Below are positions 1-11,705 of a DNA stretch of 64,000 nt, piece after piece. Origin of the DNA: Elymus sibiricus (Eukaryota > Streptophyta > Magnoliopsida > Poales > Poaceae); NCBI GenBank assembly GCA_039707655.1, contig CM077665.1:446275531-446339530 (forward strand), given 5' to 3'. The position numbers and the translations under genes were made by a program. The notes under the pieces were generated by a model that worked only from the letters and a program-made list of their open reading frames with translations, made no database searches and had not been told where the DNA came from. Positions within the stretch are counted from its first letter, which is position 1, and every line of letters starts with the position of its first letter.

Positions 1-59
1 ATAGCAGTTGATAAAACTACAATAATTCAGTCTCATTGAAAACATCAATTGTGCACATG

Positions 60-210
60 AAATTGTCCAAACGGGTCGTCTGTCGCCAGGCGGCCGGTAG
101 TGGCCTATGTTGTGGTCGGCCGAACGGGCCGGCTGTCGCCAGCCGGCCGGTAGTAAAGCGACCGGACGGGCCGTCTGCCGCCAGCCGGTCTAGGGGCCAG
201 CCGCCCCCCT
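60..210. repeat. GC-rich short tandem repeat, about three units
   Basis: Three imperfect copies of a unit containing CGCCAGCCGGCCGGTAGT lie near 73-103, 123-154 and 163-187. The rest of 1-677 shows no gene, RNA or terminal-repeat structure that I can support. It may be a remnant of an LTR element. Confidence 0.45.
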
Positions 211-677
211 CCCTAAATGTCTTGGAATGGGGTTTCCTCCGCTTTGGTATACCGAGGGGTCATATCCCCATCACGTAGCTAAGAGGGTTACGCTCCAACT
301 ATGTGCTTCTGGGTCTCATCTTCATAAGATTGGCTTACTTTCGACGTTGACTTGTCAATCCCGTTACTATCCTCCTCCTTTACATGGGTTTGGAATCGGC
401 TATGTCGAGACAACATAGGAAGAGTTTGAAACTTGCACAAGAAAAATAACAAATTTGACGGGAAAAAAGAAAGCAAAAAATGATAATCACAAAATACAGA
501 AAAATAAATCAAATATATCGTGGAGCTTGAACCAAACCTAGAATGGCACGATAAAGGTCAAACAAAATCAAGCGCAAAACCTTCTATGACCAGCCAGTCC
601 ATGAGACGACATGTCTGCGCGCTATGTCGATATTTTATCGTACCAAGCGAAAGATAGGGATTGACATGTAAAAGAAG

Positions 678-2178
678 CGAAATCACTAATTGAGGTGTAT
701 TTTTTTTAAAGATCATTCCCATCTCCCCAGATTGCGACAGGTGGCACACTGTATATGTATGCCACTTGTCGCAACCTGGTAGTTTTTTTTTCTTTTTTTC
801 GTAAATCCGTTATTTTCAAAATGTTTTATCTCTTAAACCGTAATCTCGAACCGTTTTCATCATTGGATTCCTCGCGTCGATATCTTCAAAACTAAATCCC
901 ATGTTGATAGGTTTGACGGACTTTTTTTTCACGAAAAAACTATGCCTCTCGCGGAAGAAAAAAACGTGTTTTTTCCGTTTTCGGGAGGCACGGCCGTGCC
1001 TCTCGCGGAATCAAACCCGTGCCTCTCGCGGAAGCAAAATCGTTCCTCTTGCGAAATAAAAAAATAGAAAACGCATTTATTTCGGTTTCCGGCCGTGCCT
1101 CTCGCGAAAGAAAAAAACAACAGAAAATACGTTTTTTTCGTTTCCGAGAGGCACGGCCATGGCTCTCGCGAAAGTATATCCGTGCCTCTCGCGAAAGCAA
1201 AACCGTATCTCTCACTGAAAAAACAGAAAACACGTTTTTTTCGTTTCCGAGAGGCACAGCCCTGTCTCTATGGAAGAAAAACAATGCTTTTTGAGAAAGG
1301 AAAAAAATAAAACGTGTTTTTCATGCAAAAAAAATCAAAAGCTAACAAAGACCGGTGGAAAACCGGGACACCAAAAAAACCAACCTAAAAAGCCAAAAAC
1401 GCGTGCGAAAAAAACAAAATTCAAAGGGAACGCTCAGAGCATGACACGTGACGACGACTGAGAACACGCCAAGTGACGGCGCCTAGGAGTGATCGTTGGG
1501 AAGCTCCCGAAGGAGCGCTCGCCAACTAGTTGCTCTTTAAAAAAATGTGTTTCCCATTTAGAGCATATAACATCGTTCGCTATTGTTTTTGCACCGCATC
1601 ACGCACCCCTCATGGCACGGTTTTGCTTTCTCGAGAGGAACGGCCATGCCTCTCGGTAATGGAAAAAAACGTGTTTTTTTTCTTTTTTTTCTTTCGCGGG
1701 AGGCACGATTTTGCTTCCGCGAGAGGCGCGGTCGTGCCTCTCGAAAACGAAAAAAACGCGTTTTCTGTTTTTTTCTCTTTCGCGAGAGGCATGTTTTTGC
1801 TTTCGCGAGAGGCACAGGTTTGCTTCCCCGAAAGGCACTATCATGCCTCTCGGAAACGAAAAAAAAAACGTATTTTTTTCTTCCACGAGAGACACAGTTT
1901 TTTCGTCGCGGTTTCGGGTTTTTTCGTGAAAAAAAATCGTCAAAACCTATCAACATGAGATCTAGTTTTGAAGATCTCAACGCGAGGAATCTAATAGTGA
2001 AAACGGTTCGAGATTTGGACACACGGTTTGAGAGATACAACGTTTTGAAAATCCAGTTCTGCGAATAAAGGGAAAACTCTCAGGTAGCAACAAATGGTAC
2101 ACATGGAGTGCGTCACTTGTCGCAACTTGGGAGGTGGGAGTGATCTTTGAAATGAGAAATCCTCAATTAGTGATTTCG
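678..2178. mobile_element. Large inverted-repeat DNA element, probably non-autonomous and Mutator-like or foldback
   Basis: The two ends are diverged inverted copies of each other over about 250 bp. Left arm 678-935 opens CGAAATCACTAATTGAGG, and right arm about 1925-2178 closes with its complement. Inside the terminal arms, 950-1260 and 1600-1900 hold many copies of GTGCCTCTCGCG in one orientation and then its complement CGCGAGAGGCAC in the other, so the whole 1.5 kb could fold into one long hairpin. Between them, 1300-1590 is A-rich and has no recognisable gene. There is no transposase ORF; the ORFs here are low-complexity products of the repeat. I found no convincing 9-bp target duplication, so assignment to Mutator-like elements rests only on the long terminal inverted repeats. 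Confidence 0.6.
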
Positions 2179-2279
2179 ACGCATAACCCCCTGCGCGCCT
2201 CTCCCAAATATGGGCCGGCCCAGTCTGGCCTTTTCCCACCATGTTTTGGGAAGGTTCTAGAACTTTCCTTGAGCCATTT

Positions 2280-3230
2280 TTTTGTTTTTTATTTTCTTTC
2301 TTTTATATTTCTTATTTTACATTTTCATTATTTTCCTTTATTTTTTTCTTTTTCTTATTTCAAGTTCGTTTTCATTTTTCTTTCCATTTTCTTTTCTTTG
2401 TTTCTTTCTTTTTATATTTTGCAAAGATCCTTTTCAATTTCAGATTTTTTTTACAGATCGCGAACATCTTTTAAGTCATGAAATTGTTTTGAATCCGCAA
2501 ACATTTTCTGTGAAACCATGAATATTTCAAACTCGCAAACATTTTAGGAACGGAAGATTTTATTAAATAAGCTGTGAACATTTTTTTGAAATTGTGAACA
2601 CTTTTCTGAATCTGGGATCTATTTTGAGTCGATGGACATTTTTTTAGTAGTGGACGTTTTTTTAAACTGATGAACTTTTTTGATTTGGCGAATATTTTTT
2701 GAATTGATGAACATTTTTTCAATTAGCAAACTTTTTTGAATTGATGAACATTTTTTGAATCAGTAAACATTTTTTGAACCGATGGAATTTTTTTTGAATA
2801 GAAGAACTTTTTTTGGATGGGCGAACTCTTTTTGAATTGACGATTTTTTTTTGAATTGATGAACGTTTTCTTGAATCAGCAAACTTCTTTGAGTCAATGA
2901 ACATGTCTTGAGTCGATTTATTTTTTTGACATTCATGCACATATTTTTTACGGACATTGCTTTTTAAAATGTATGAACATTTTGAATCAGCCAACAGTTT
3001 TGAGTCGATGAAGTTTTTTGTAATTCACAATAATTTCTTATTTTTGGTCAACATTTCATAAAAATTAATGTATATTTTTATGTATTCGCGATCAGTTTCT
3101 TCAAATTCACAAACATTTTTAATACACGACTTTTGTAAAAAAATATGAATAACTTTTCAATATTATGAACGATTATTAACCCATGAACATTTATGATTTA
3201 TGAGGAAAACAATCCAAAATTCTATTTTCT
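2280..3230. repeat. AT-rich degenerate repeat
   Basis: A T-rich tract (2280-2460) is followed by many loosely related 20-30 bp units of the type GAACATTTTTTGAATTGAT up to about 3200. This pattern is very common in Triticeae intergenic DNA and has no coding content. The palindrome TGGGCCGGCCCA lies just upstream near 2211 and recurs near 3911 and 4483. Confidence 0.6.
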
Positions 3231-3588
3231 TAAATTTGAAACTTTTTTAAAATTCCAAATTATTTTGAAGAAGAAGAAATGAAAAACAGAAAAACAACGA
3301 AGAGCAAAAGGCGAAAGTAGAAATAAAAAAGAGGGGGCATACCGCCCCACTCCTAGGACGGCCAATAGGGCGCACGGGAGGGGGGGAGGGGGTGTGCGCG
3401 GCTCGTTCTCCAGCATCACACGCTAAATAGGAGCTCTTCCTTATCTGTAGGTTGTATCGTAAAAGAACTCAAAAGAAAAGAAATTTATATCTAACGTATA
3501 CAATTTTTTTTAGGCAAATATAACATACATAAATTTTTCTGAGGGATCCCACACTTTTTTTTGAGGCAATGAGGGATACCACACTTAA

Positions 3589-4734
3589 TCTTTACCTAAT
3601 AATAAAGCAGAGATAACTTCTGGTCGTCCGTCATGGAAATTACCTCTAAAGTTCGCATGAATTTACCCACTATGCCACCGGTAAGTGAAGAAAACGATTG
3701 GATTTTTTTTTTCCGTAGAAGTAGCCATCTTCTTCGGTTCTTATATGCGGCGAGACCAAAGTAAATCATGTCGACGTGCTGGCCGTAGTGGCCAGAGAAC
3801 CTCTCCTCCACCAAGGAGACCCAGGTTCGACTCCTGGCTCTCCCTATTTTCTTTCTTCTTTTGCTTATGCAGCAAAGCATGCACCTCCTCCTCCTTAGCA
3901 CGGGTTCATGGGCCGGCCCATGTGTCCAAGTTTTATTATTTTAATTTGTTTTTCCTTTTAAAATTGATTCAGGATTTTTCAAAATTCCAATTTAAAAAGT
4001 TGCAAGTTTTGAAAAAAAATGTTCGTGAAATCATAAAATGTTCAGGAATTCAGAAAAAGGTTTAGGGAATCATAAAATGTTCACCGATTCAAAAATGTTG
4101 ATGATTTTAAAAAACAGTTCGCATATTATAAAAGAACTCATGATTTTGACAAAGTATTCAGTTTTACCTAATAATAAAGCAGGGAAAACTTCTGGTCGTC
4201 CGTCATGGAAATTACCTCTAAAGTTCGCATGAATTTACCCACTATGCCACCGGTAAGTGAAGAAAACGATTGGATTTTTTTTTCCGTAGAAGTAGCCATC
4301 TTCTTCGGTTCTTATATGCGGCGAGACCAAAGTAAATCATGTCGACGCGCTGGCTGTAGTGGCCAGAGAACCTCTCCTCCACCAAGGAGACCCAGGTTCG
4401 ACTCCTGGCTCTCCCTATTTTCTTTCTTCTTTTGCTTATGCAGCAAAGCATGCACCTCCTCCTCCTTAGCACGGGTTCATGGGCCGGCCCATGTGTCCAA
4501 GTTTTATTATTTTAATTTGTTTTTCCTTTTAAAATTGATTCAGGATTTTTCAAAATTCCAAATTTAAAAAGTTGCAAGTTTTGAAAAAAAATGTTCGTGA
4601 AATCATAAAATGTTCAGGAATTCAGAAAAAGGTTTAGGGAATCATAAAATGTTCACCGATTCAAAAATGTTGATGATTTTAAAAAACAGTTCGCATATTA
4701 TAAAAGAACTCATGATTTTGACAAAGTATTCAGT
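3589..4734 (+). repeat. 572-bp tandem duplication with Helitron-like start and tRNA-like T-arm
   Basis: Copy 1 covers about 3591-4162 and copy 2 about 4163-4734. They are nearly identical, differing by a T-run length and a few substitutions. Copy 1 begins A|TCTTTACCTAATAATAA, close to the TCTATACCTACTAATAA that opens the Helitron-like element at 12508. Each copy contains CCAGG-TTCGACT-CCTGG (3821-3837 and 4392-4408), a perfect 5-bp-stem, 7-base-loop T-arm with a Pol III B-box. The D-arm half is not convincing, so this is tRNA-like rather than a tRNA gene. No Helitron 3' end was seen after copy 2. Confidence 0.6.
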
Positions 4735-4822
4735 AAATATAAAACGTTCATGATTTTGAAAATAATCATTTATTCAAAACATATTCGTGAACTCGAAGAA
4801 AATGTCTATGCAATTTTAAAAA

Positions 4823-7800
4823 ATGTACATGCGGCGGCTGGTGAGGCGGGGCCGGTGGTACGACGCCCTCTTTTACCTCAGCACCTTCCTGCCGCCGCTC
4901 AAAAGTGAGCGGAGGAGCCACCGCGCCAGGATCTTCCACAACTTCCTCCTCATGCACGGTCGCTTCGCCGACGTCGTCGCCGGCAACAAGGACCGTTACC
5001 TGGACAAGCAGTACGCCAACGGCCGCAGTAACTCCACAGACGCCGAGCGCAGGTTCCGTTCCATGAACTACTCCATACTCGCCCCGGACGCCGGCCAGCT
5101 CAGAGCTGCCATCGACTGGGACAGAGTGAGGAGCCATGCAGAGTTTGTTGTCCACAGGATGGCCCTGTCCACTCCAGAGCTGAGACGCCCGATGCTGTTG
5201 CCGTCCCGCTGCATGATGCCGCACGATGTACTCCCCATTGGGACCGGGTATGTAATTCATCATTCAGCTTCAGTTAATCCTGGCTTCCTAGCCGGCCCAG
5301 TACCTGCTGTAGATGACAGTGTCAATTTAATCTCATCTTGTCCCTCCTGTCTGTTACCTTTGACAGTTTGTTCCGGAAGAGACGCGTGAAGAAACAAGGC
5401 CCCCAGCTGCCAAAAACAGAAGCTATCTTAATGGCCTTGAAACAGTACTGTCTAGTTACCTCTCCTCTGTTCTTGTGCTTGTCCTGGTTTTTGACAGCAG
5501 ATTGATTAATTCCTTGCCTTTTGCAGCCAGCAGTATTGCAAACAGTTTAGGGATTCGAGCGTCGGTATAATCTCCCCTTCAGAAAACATTATGATTGAGC
5601 AATGTAGGTCTTAGATACCATATACGTTGGCAGTCACTAACCATGTCTTCCACTGAATCGGCAGCATCCAAAGATGAAGCACTGGAACTGCTGGTGAATT
5701 TCCTTGGTAAAACTAGCCTCTCTCCTCTTCATGTACTCCATCTTGCATTTCCACTGAGTACACTGTTTACACTCCACCAATTATTTTGTTTGGGAAAACG
5801 AACCACTTTTGATCACTGTTTTGTTCTGTTCTGTTTGCACTGATGAACTTATGTGATCTTCAGATGAGACTCTACAGGCTGGCCTACCTAGAGGGTGCAA
5901 ACTAACCTATGACCGTCAACCAACTGGGAAGGAAGGTAAACTTCAGATTTACTCTGTTCAACAAGTCCTTATCTATGATCACTTTATCACTGTCTTTATC
6001 AATGTGCTATATGGGGTCTTAGATGTTAGGTTTGGCTGCGAGGTCTGTTTGGTATTATGGCTGCGAGGTCTGTTTGGTATTAGGCCCAGACTATCAGTAT
6101 CCCTTCATCAACTGTAGAGAAGTAGCGACATATGTTGCCTAGACGGTGGCTTCAGTCTTACTGATGTATTACTTTGTAAGGTCTTTTGTGAATAATTAAT
6201 AAAATGACTGCATGCATCGCTTAGATGCAGAGGCCGGGGGTCTTCCTCCTTTTCTAAAAAAAAAATATGGGGTCTTAACTGGCTGTTTAATCTGTTTTGA
6301 GTCTTTTTGGGCACTGCCCTGCTCTGTATTTACATGATACCTTTCATCCTGCTATATATTTGTGCACGCATATCTTTGAGATTGCATGAGGCTATGATCG
6401 AGTAACTTTTGCTTAGAAATATCACAATGCTAATAATGTTGAAACTTCTAGCTAGCAATAAGAACACTTGGATATATCGGTGGTGATTGAAGGCATGTTA
6501 AATTAATGCTGGATGCTGCCCTTTTTTTACAGTTGAACTTACTGCAGATGCTTCTCATGCTCTTCCGTCTGCACAGACTATGCTCGGCACATCCACAAAT
6601 AATGTTAAAGCCCATGCCATATCATTAGTGAAAATTCCTGGTAAATTATCCAGAAACCCTCACCCGCTTTTATGTTTTGATAACCCTCCATATGCACTGT
6701 TGAGCAACTGGTTATATATGCATAATTGATAGATAGCATTCAGTGATATGTTTCAATCTCACCAGTAGTTTTAAACTGCCTATATATGCTCTGTCTTCTC
6801 AGTGATGTGTTTCTGCCCTCTTGCGGCTTGTTATCATAATGTTTTCCAAGGTACATGGGGTAGCTTTTCATCTGGAGTCCTGCAATTCAAATAACTTAGC
6901 ATATCCTGCCTCTTTTTGTAGGGCTTATTTTAGAAGATCTGTGTCCAACCAAGCTTTTTTTCCCCAGTTCTCCATTGTATCATACTTCTGTTCACAATTA
7001 TGTACCTGTTCAACCTCTGTCTTCCACTTCTGCCCTTCATTAGCCAGGTTCCTAACACATCGTTGCCCCACATTAGATCTAGGTGAAAATAAAAGTCTTC
7101 CCCTTATGTTCTCTGTGCAGTTATTATTCTGTTTGTTGCTTCACATATTTCCTGATAATAGTCTATAACTGCACTTTTTAGGGATTGATGTATTCTTGTA
7201 ATTTGATCAGTGTTTGATTACTTGCTGCAATTTCAAACTATCGACTTGTTGCAGGTACTCCAATCTGCCAGATCATTTCTGGTAACTTGAAAGTTCATGA
7301 TAAAAACCCTGGGATCTGCACACAGACAAATGCAGGTAATTAGTAGAACACCTTTGTTTAATACCAGGACGTATACACCTTCTGGTAACTGTCAACTTTC
7401 TTTGACAGCTGATATTTCCGTTACTTGCTAGAGAACATGTATTCTGTAATCAAGTGCCTATGTTCACCTTAGATAACACTCCTATGTTATTTGCCTTGTT
7501 ATAATTTTGTTAGTTCCAGTGTCTGTTTTATTAGCTGGCCCATCTACTTTGTGCAGTCATTTTACCACTAGTTCCTATGCAAATACTCCCTCCGTCCCAA
7601 AATAAGTGTCTCAAGCTTAGTACAACTCTGTACTAAAGTTAGTACAAAGTTGAGACACTTATTTTGGGACGGAGGGAGTATCATCGTGTCTTCAATCAGT
7701 AGTTTCAGGACTACATTTGCATCAGTGAACGGCTAAGCTTAAATTCTTCAAGTGTTGATTTCTTTATTAATATTGATCTTGCTAAGAATTCATGGATTTC

Positions 7801-8064
7801 ATTAAACTCTAAGGGAAGCAAATCAAGTTCATACTCTTCTTTCACGTGTGCACACACCTCTGTCTTCACCCATCGTCCTTGAAATGTTGACTGTTAAATT
7901 TTTGGGATGTTGTGTTATGTGCGACAATATTTAATCCAGTTGTTAATGCTTGGGCAGGCACAAAGCGTTTGATACAAGCAGCTTCTCATGCTCAGAATAA
8001 AATGTATGGATCGTCAACTGTTGAGGATGATATTTGTTCAAAATCGGGAAGCAATTCTTGGTAG
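4823..8064 (+). CDS. Eight-exon gene of unknown function, possibly with a LisH/CTLH-like N-terminus
   Basis: I do not recognise this gene by name. Exons inferred from GT-AG borders are 4823-5247, 5367-5444, 5527-5603, 5665-5706, 5864-5935, 6533-6640, 7255-7335 and 7958-8064. They join to exactly 330 codons (329 residues plus TAG) with no stop, and exons 4-7 all end in phase 1. That is strong internal support for a real spliced gene. The N-terminus has RRGRWYDALFYLSTFLPP followed by a helical, Arg-rich segment, which recalls the LisH/CTLH-like start of some grass proteins; this is a weak resemblance. The C-terminal half is Ser/Thr/Lys-rich without a visible domain. Sequence upstream of the start is AT-rich repeat, so the first codons may be lost. 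The ATG at 4823 is the first in frame, and 4829 is an alternative. Introns hold a non-LTR fragment (intron 5) and a Stowaway MITE (intron 7). It may be a live gene or a captured copy. Confidence 0.7.
6022..6264 (+). mobile_element. 5'-truncated non-LTR retroelement fragment in an intron
   Basis: A 243-bp insertion ends in an A-run and is flanked by the 13-bp direct repeat ATATGGGGTCTTA (6009-6021 and 6265-6277). Its 3' tail contains GATGCAGAGGCCGGGGGT followed by CTCCTTTT, shared with the elements at 8163-9342 and about 9780-11130. The A-tail plus long TSD indicates target-primed insertion. It lies in intron 5 of the eight-exon gene. Confidence 0.75.
7586..7678. mobile_element. Stowaway MITE (Thalos-like), Tc1/Mariner type
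   Basis: A 93-bp element has near-perfect terminal inverted repeats CTCCCTCCGTCCCAAAATAA and the complement, flanked by TA target duplications (7584-7585 and 7679-7680). It sits in intron 7 of the eight-exon gene. Almost the whole element is self-complementary. Confidence 0.92.
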
Positions 8065-8162
8065 ACTTTAAGTATGTAGTTACGTTTAAAGAAAAACACC
8101 TCCCATGCGAGGACCCTTTGATGAACGAGTATGTCAGGAATATCCTTGTACTGTCTTTTCAT

Positions 8163-9342
8163 TTATTTATTTTTTGAAAAGGAGGATGTACCCCCGGCCT
8201 CTGCATCTGGACGATGCATGCAGCCATTTTATTAATTATTTACAAAGCCCTTACAAGGTAATACATGAGTAAGTCTGAAGTCACCATCTTGGCAACATCG
8301 GTCGCTACTCCTATCCCCGTGATGAATGGGTGCCGAATGTCCAAGCCTAATACCAAACAGACATCACACCAACGCCTAACATCTAATGTCGGATGCCCCA
8401 TCCAAGCCACAATACTTGGACTGGGTTACACATCGGTCCGGCGCACTTTCAGTAAGCACCACATGCGCACGCTGCAAGGGCCGTTACCTCCTTCATCCAT
8501 CGATCCATCCTCAGATCAGATACTGACGCATCGACCTTGCTAGGCCTCTCTGCCATCGACGCCACCATGACGCCAGACAGCGTCGTCCTCCTGCACAAGT
8601 CCATCGCCACCCATCGGATGCCGAGTCTCCACTGCGCCACGCCGATGAGATCCGCCGCCATCGATATGTAGGATGAAGCACCGCTCCACCACCTACCGAC
8701 GCCCAACCACCAAGCCGTCCACATGTTCGTCCAGCCGATGAATTCTCCAAAGATGATGCCCCCACGGGGGTGACGACGAAGACGTCGCCATCAACGCCTC
8801 CAACGAGGGCTACGACGCCCACAGGCGCCGCCGCCAATGGTAGCCTCCTCCAGATCTGAGGTTTCCCCCGGAAACAATGGAGCGAGGGACGCCCCCACCA
8901 TCGCCTCCAACGAGGAAAATGACACCCATGGGCGCCGCCGACGATGGTGGCATCCTCACCCACTTCAACAGCTAGGCCACCATCTCCTCCTCCACTTGAT
9001 TCGCCGTCGGGAAGCCACCGCGAGGCAACACCCACCGACCACGTCCCTTTGGACCGACGATGAAGACATCCAAAGGTAGAGGAGGTCACATCGCTGCGTG
9101 ATCGGCGCCATGGCCACACATACGTCGTCCCGAGGTGCCCGCTCAAGATCCACCGTCACAACCACGCCTCCAAGCTGCGACGGAGGGATGCCCCACCGCC
9201 ACCATCATCTCCCTACACGGGCTTTGCCCAGCCGGGATCTGGCAGCGGCAGGAGGGGAGGCGGAGGGGAGGGGAGACGGACGGGAGGCGGAGGGGATCAA
9301 GAGGGATCTGGAGGGGGGAGGCGGAGGCGGACGGGACTAGTG
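8163..9342 (-). mobile_element. Non-autonomous non-LTR-type retroelement, minus strand
   Basis: The element is flanked by the 16-bp direct repeat TGTACTGTCTTTTCAT (8147-8162 and 9343-9358). Read on the minus strand it starts with a very GC-rich leader at 9342 and ends with the GATGCAGAGGCCGGGGGT-type tail and an A/T-rich terminus near 8163. No reverse transcriptase is visible; the long minus-strand ORFs are GC-rich and look non-biological. It lies about 100 bp past the stop of the eight-exon gene, probably in its 3' UTR or flank. The precise TSD is the main evidence. Confidence 0.75.
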
Positions 9343-9451
9343 TGTACTGTCTTTTCATACTATTTATTAATTAACTTGATATAAGTATCTGTACTATTTT
9401 CTATTTAAAAACACAATGTGGTCCCTATAGCTTGTACCCCCTCTGTCTCGG

Positions 9452-9720
9452 TTTTTTTTCAGGGTAAAAACTTGTATTACTCAAGGATCAACGAGATTAA
9501 AGTCTTCCTTACATGGATCAACTAGCTCTGGGAGGCCGGAGCCCAACCAAACGACAGTTCTACTCTCAGTTCTAGCAAATTTAGCCAAAAAAATCACTAG
9601 CCGTATTCTGGCTACATTTAACATGAGTAATAGGAGTCATACAAAGAAACATCAATTGTTTAATCTCCGTATGAGAAACGCATAGTAGACATGTCTATGT
9701 CCCTGTCCTTTACCATGTTC
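9452..9720 (-). pseudogene. LINE 3'-end fragment, reverse-transcriptase-polyprotein C-terminus
   Basis: On the minus strand a frame gives FLAKFARTESRTVVWLGSG and ends in TGA, followed by the T-run (A on the minus strand) near 9452-9460. The wording resembles the C-terminal RNase H-like tail of plant LINE polyproteins. No other domain is present. It appears to be interrupted by the plus-strand GC-rich element that begins around 9780. Confidence 0.35.
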
Positions 9721-9779
9721 ACTGGTTACATCGAGTCCATCTCGGGAGCCTCGGCTCCGTGAAAAATTGATCAGGATAC

Positions 9780-11130
9780 GACGCAGCTAGCTCCGGCCAG
9801 AAGGACTCGCGATCGCGATCTAGCGCCGCCGCCGGATCCCTCCTTCGCCGTCACCTCATCTCAATGCCTCTTCCTCCTCCGCCGCACCTTCCTCCCCTCG
9901 TTGTCGCCTAAGGCGCCCTCCGGCAAAGTCCGGAGGGCTCCGAGGAAGGCGACGGCGGGGCCCTTCTCCGGCTACACGGCCTTGGTATGGCGGCTGCGAT
10001 CCATGGATTAGGGACGACGGTCCCTTTGGTGAGGCTTCCCCGTCCGATGGCGCGGTGGGGCGGGGGGGGGGGGGGGGGTTACCGAGGATCGGACCGGGTG
10101 TCCGGCGATTCACCGACGGGTTGGTTCCACGGCTTGCTGCCTTGGCGGCCAACTGCGTCGAGCTGCCCTTCATCCAACCCATGTTGCGTGCACTCCGTCT
10201 TACCGGACATGGCTGTGCTGCTAGCCGTTTACCGGGGTGGGCAGATCGGGGGGGGGGGGGGGGGGGGGGGAGGGGGCGGGATCCGAATTGGGATAACTCC
10301 CAGGTCAGCTCCTGCCGGCCGCGACGGCGGCGACACCCGATGGTGCCATTTTTCTTCTTGGAGACGTCGTTCGGGTCCGCCCGACCTTTTCCCACCTCAC
10401 AGTCTCTTGGGTGATAACCCTAGGGCGGCAACGACGCTTTTGGCATTGTGTCCTTCTTGAAGGCGGCGTCGTGAGAGATATGTGGCGGTGGCCACCGCTT
10501 GGGTGCGTCTTGTAGATGGTGTGCCCCTCTTCCTCCAGGTGGCAGGTGTTCCGAGGGCAACCCTAGATCTGGGTCTCCCGGAGCGGATGATGACGGAGAC
10601 TTTGGTGTCGTTCTCCCTCCCGAGGGCATCGTTTTGGAGTAGAGTTTAACTGGAGGGCCAACAGGTGGAGTGGTGTTTCAACGATCACATTGAAGATGGT
10701 GGGTCTCGACCATGGAGTAGTGGAGTCTCAGCGTTGGACGCGCGCAGGTTGGTGGCATTGTCTGTCGTCGTGGTGACGTCGACGGCAGTTGAGACTGTCA
10801 ATATCTATGCAATGATCCCTCCTGAAGATGGGACGGCAGAAGACGGCGGCGGCGGATCCTAAACATGCGCATGTGGTGCGCATTGTGGGACGCCTAGACC
10901 AGTTAGTACTATCAGCTTGTTATGCGGGCGGCTGCTTGAGTCCATTGGATTAGATAGTGTCCGTTGTGTCTGAGCACATCTTTATAGGTGTAGCGATTTT
11001 GTTCGTCTTGAAGGTGGCTTTAGGTTGATCGTTGTATTTATTTTGTCAGGCTTTGATAATTAATTAATTAAATATGGATGCATGCATCATTTTGATGCAA
11101 AGGCCGGGGGTAATCCTCCTTTTCGAAAAA
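9780..11130 (+). mobile_element. Non-autonomous GC-rich retroelement with shared LINE-like tail
   Basis: A GC-rich leader (9800-10860) with two poly-G runs (about 10057-10077 and 10247-10270) is followed by a T/G-rich stretch and the tail GATGCAAAGGCCGGGGGT ending in an A-run at about 11125-11132. It is the same family as the elements at 6022 and 8163. No TSD was found and the 5' boundary is approximate. ORFs inside look like composition artefacts. Confidence 0.55.
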
Positions 11131-11420
11131 AAATCTCCACCAAAATTGGTAGCTTTGTGTTCTGGAGAGCAATAGAGCCCCCACCCCGCTCCATACAAGC
11201 ACATAATTCAGCTTCAAGCCCTCAATGTTTCCCACTTCAGGCTTTTGCAGGATCCAGACCTCACCCATGCATCGCGATAGACGAACTGCTAGTGGGCATC
11301 TACACAGGCGCGAAATACGTCTTGCGTAAGTGTTCGATATTTCCATGCATCACCGACTATCATTTTGTATATTTCTTTGTATTACTTCAAACCAAGTGTG
11401 GTATCCCCAGGCCTATATAA

Positions 11421-11705
11421 GAGCAAGTATAATAGAGTGATGTAAGTGGGCTGTAAGGATTTAAATATTGTATTATTGCTTAGTTGGAAGAAAGAAAAGA
11501 GGAGAGAGAAGGGAAGCGGGCTGTAGACTTACAGCCGGCTGTAGCACGAGCTCCAAGAAGCTTTGTGAGAGTGGAAGGTGGGCCATATGTTGACGAAGTA
11601 GTACTTTCGTATAGCCAACTATTATGCGCGTTAGCTATTACATTGGCTGTAAATGACATGGCAACATGTTATAGCCAGCAGCTAACTATATTATTAACCA
11701 TGCTC
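11421..11705. mobile_element. Tourist/Harbinger-type MITE
   Basis: A 285-bp element opens GAGCAAGTATAATAG and ends with a diverged complement finishing in TGCTC. It is flanked by TAA on both sides (11418-11420 and 11706-11708), the target preference of Harbinger-type elements. No coding content. Confidence 0.75.

Noticed and set aside
929..1958. Numerous overlapping ORFs on both strands with repeated RE-A-rich residues
   Set aside because: They are translations of the GTGCCTCTCGCG inverted-repeat units in all frames, not genes.
3781..3843. Functional tRNA gene
   Set aside because: Only the T-arm is good; the D-arm and acceptor stem do not pair convincingly, and it is duplicated within a mobile element.
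8449..9374. Long GC-rich minus- and plus-strand ORFs
   Set aside because: They lie inside the non-LTR-type insertion bounded by a 16-bp TSD, have no domains and overlap each other on both strands.
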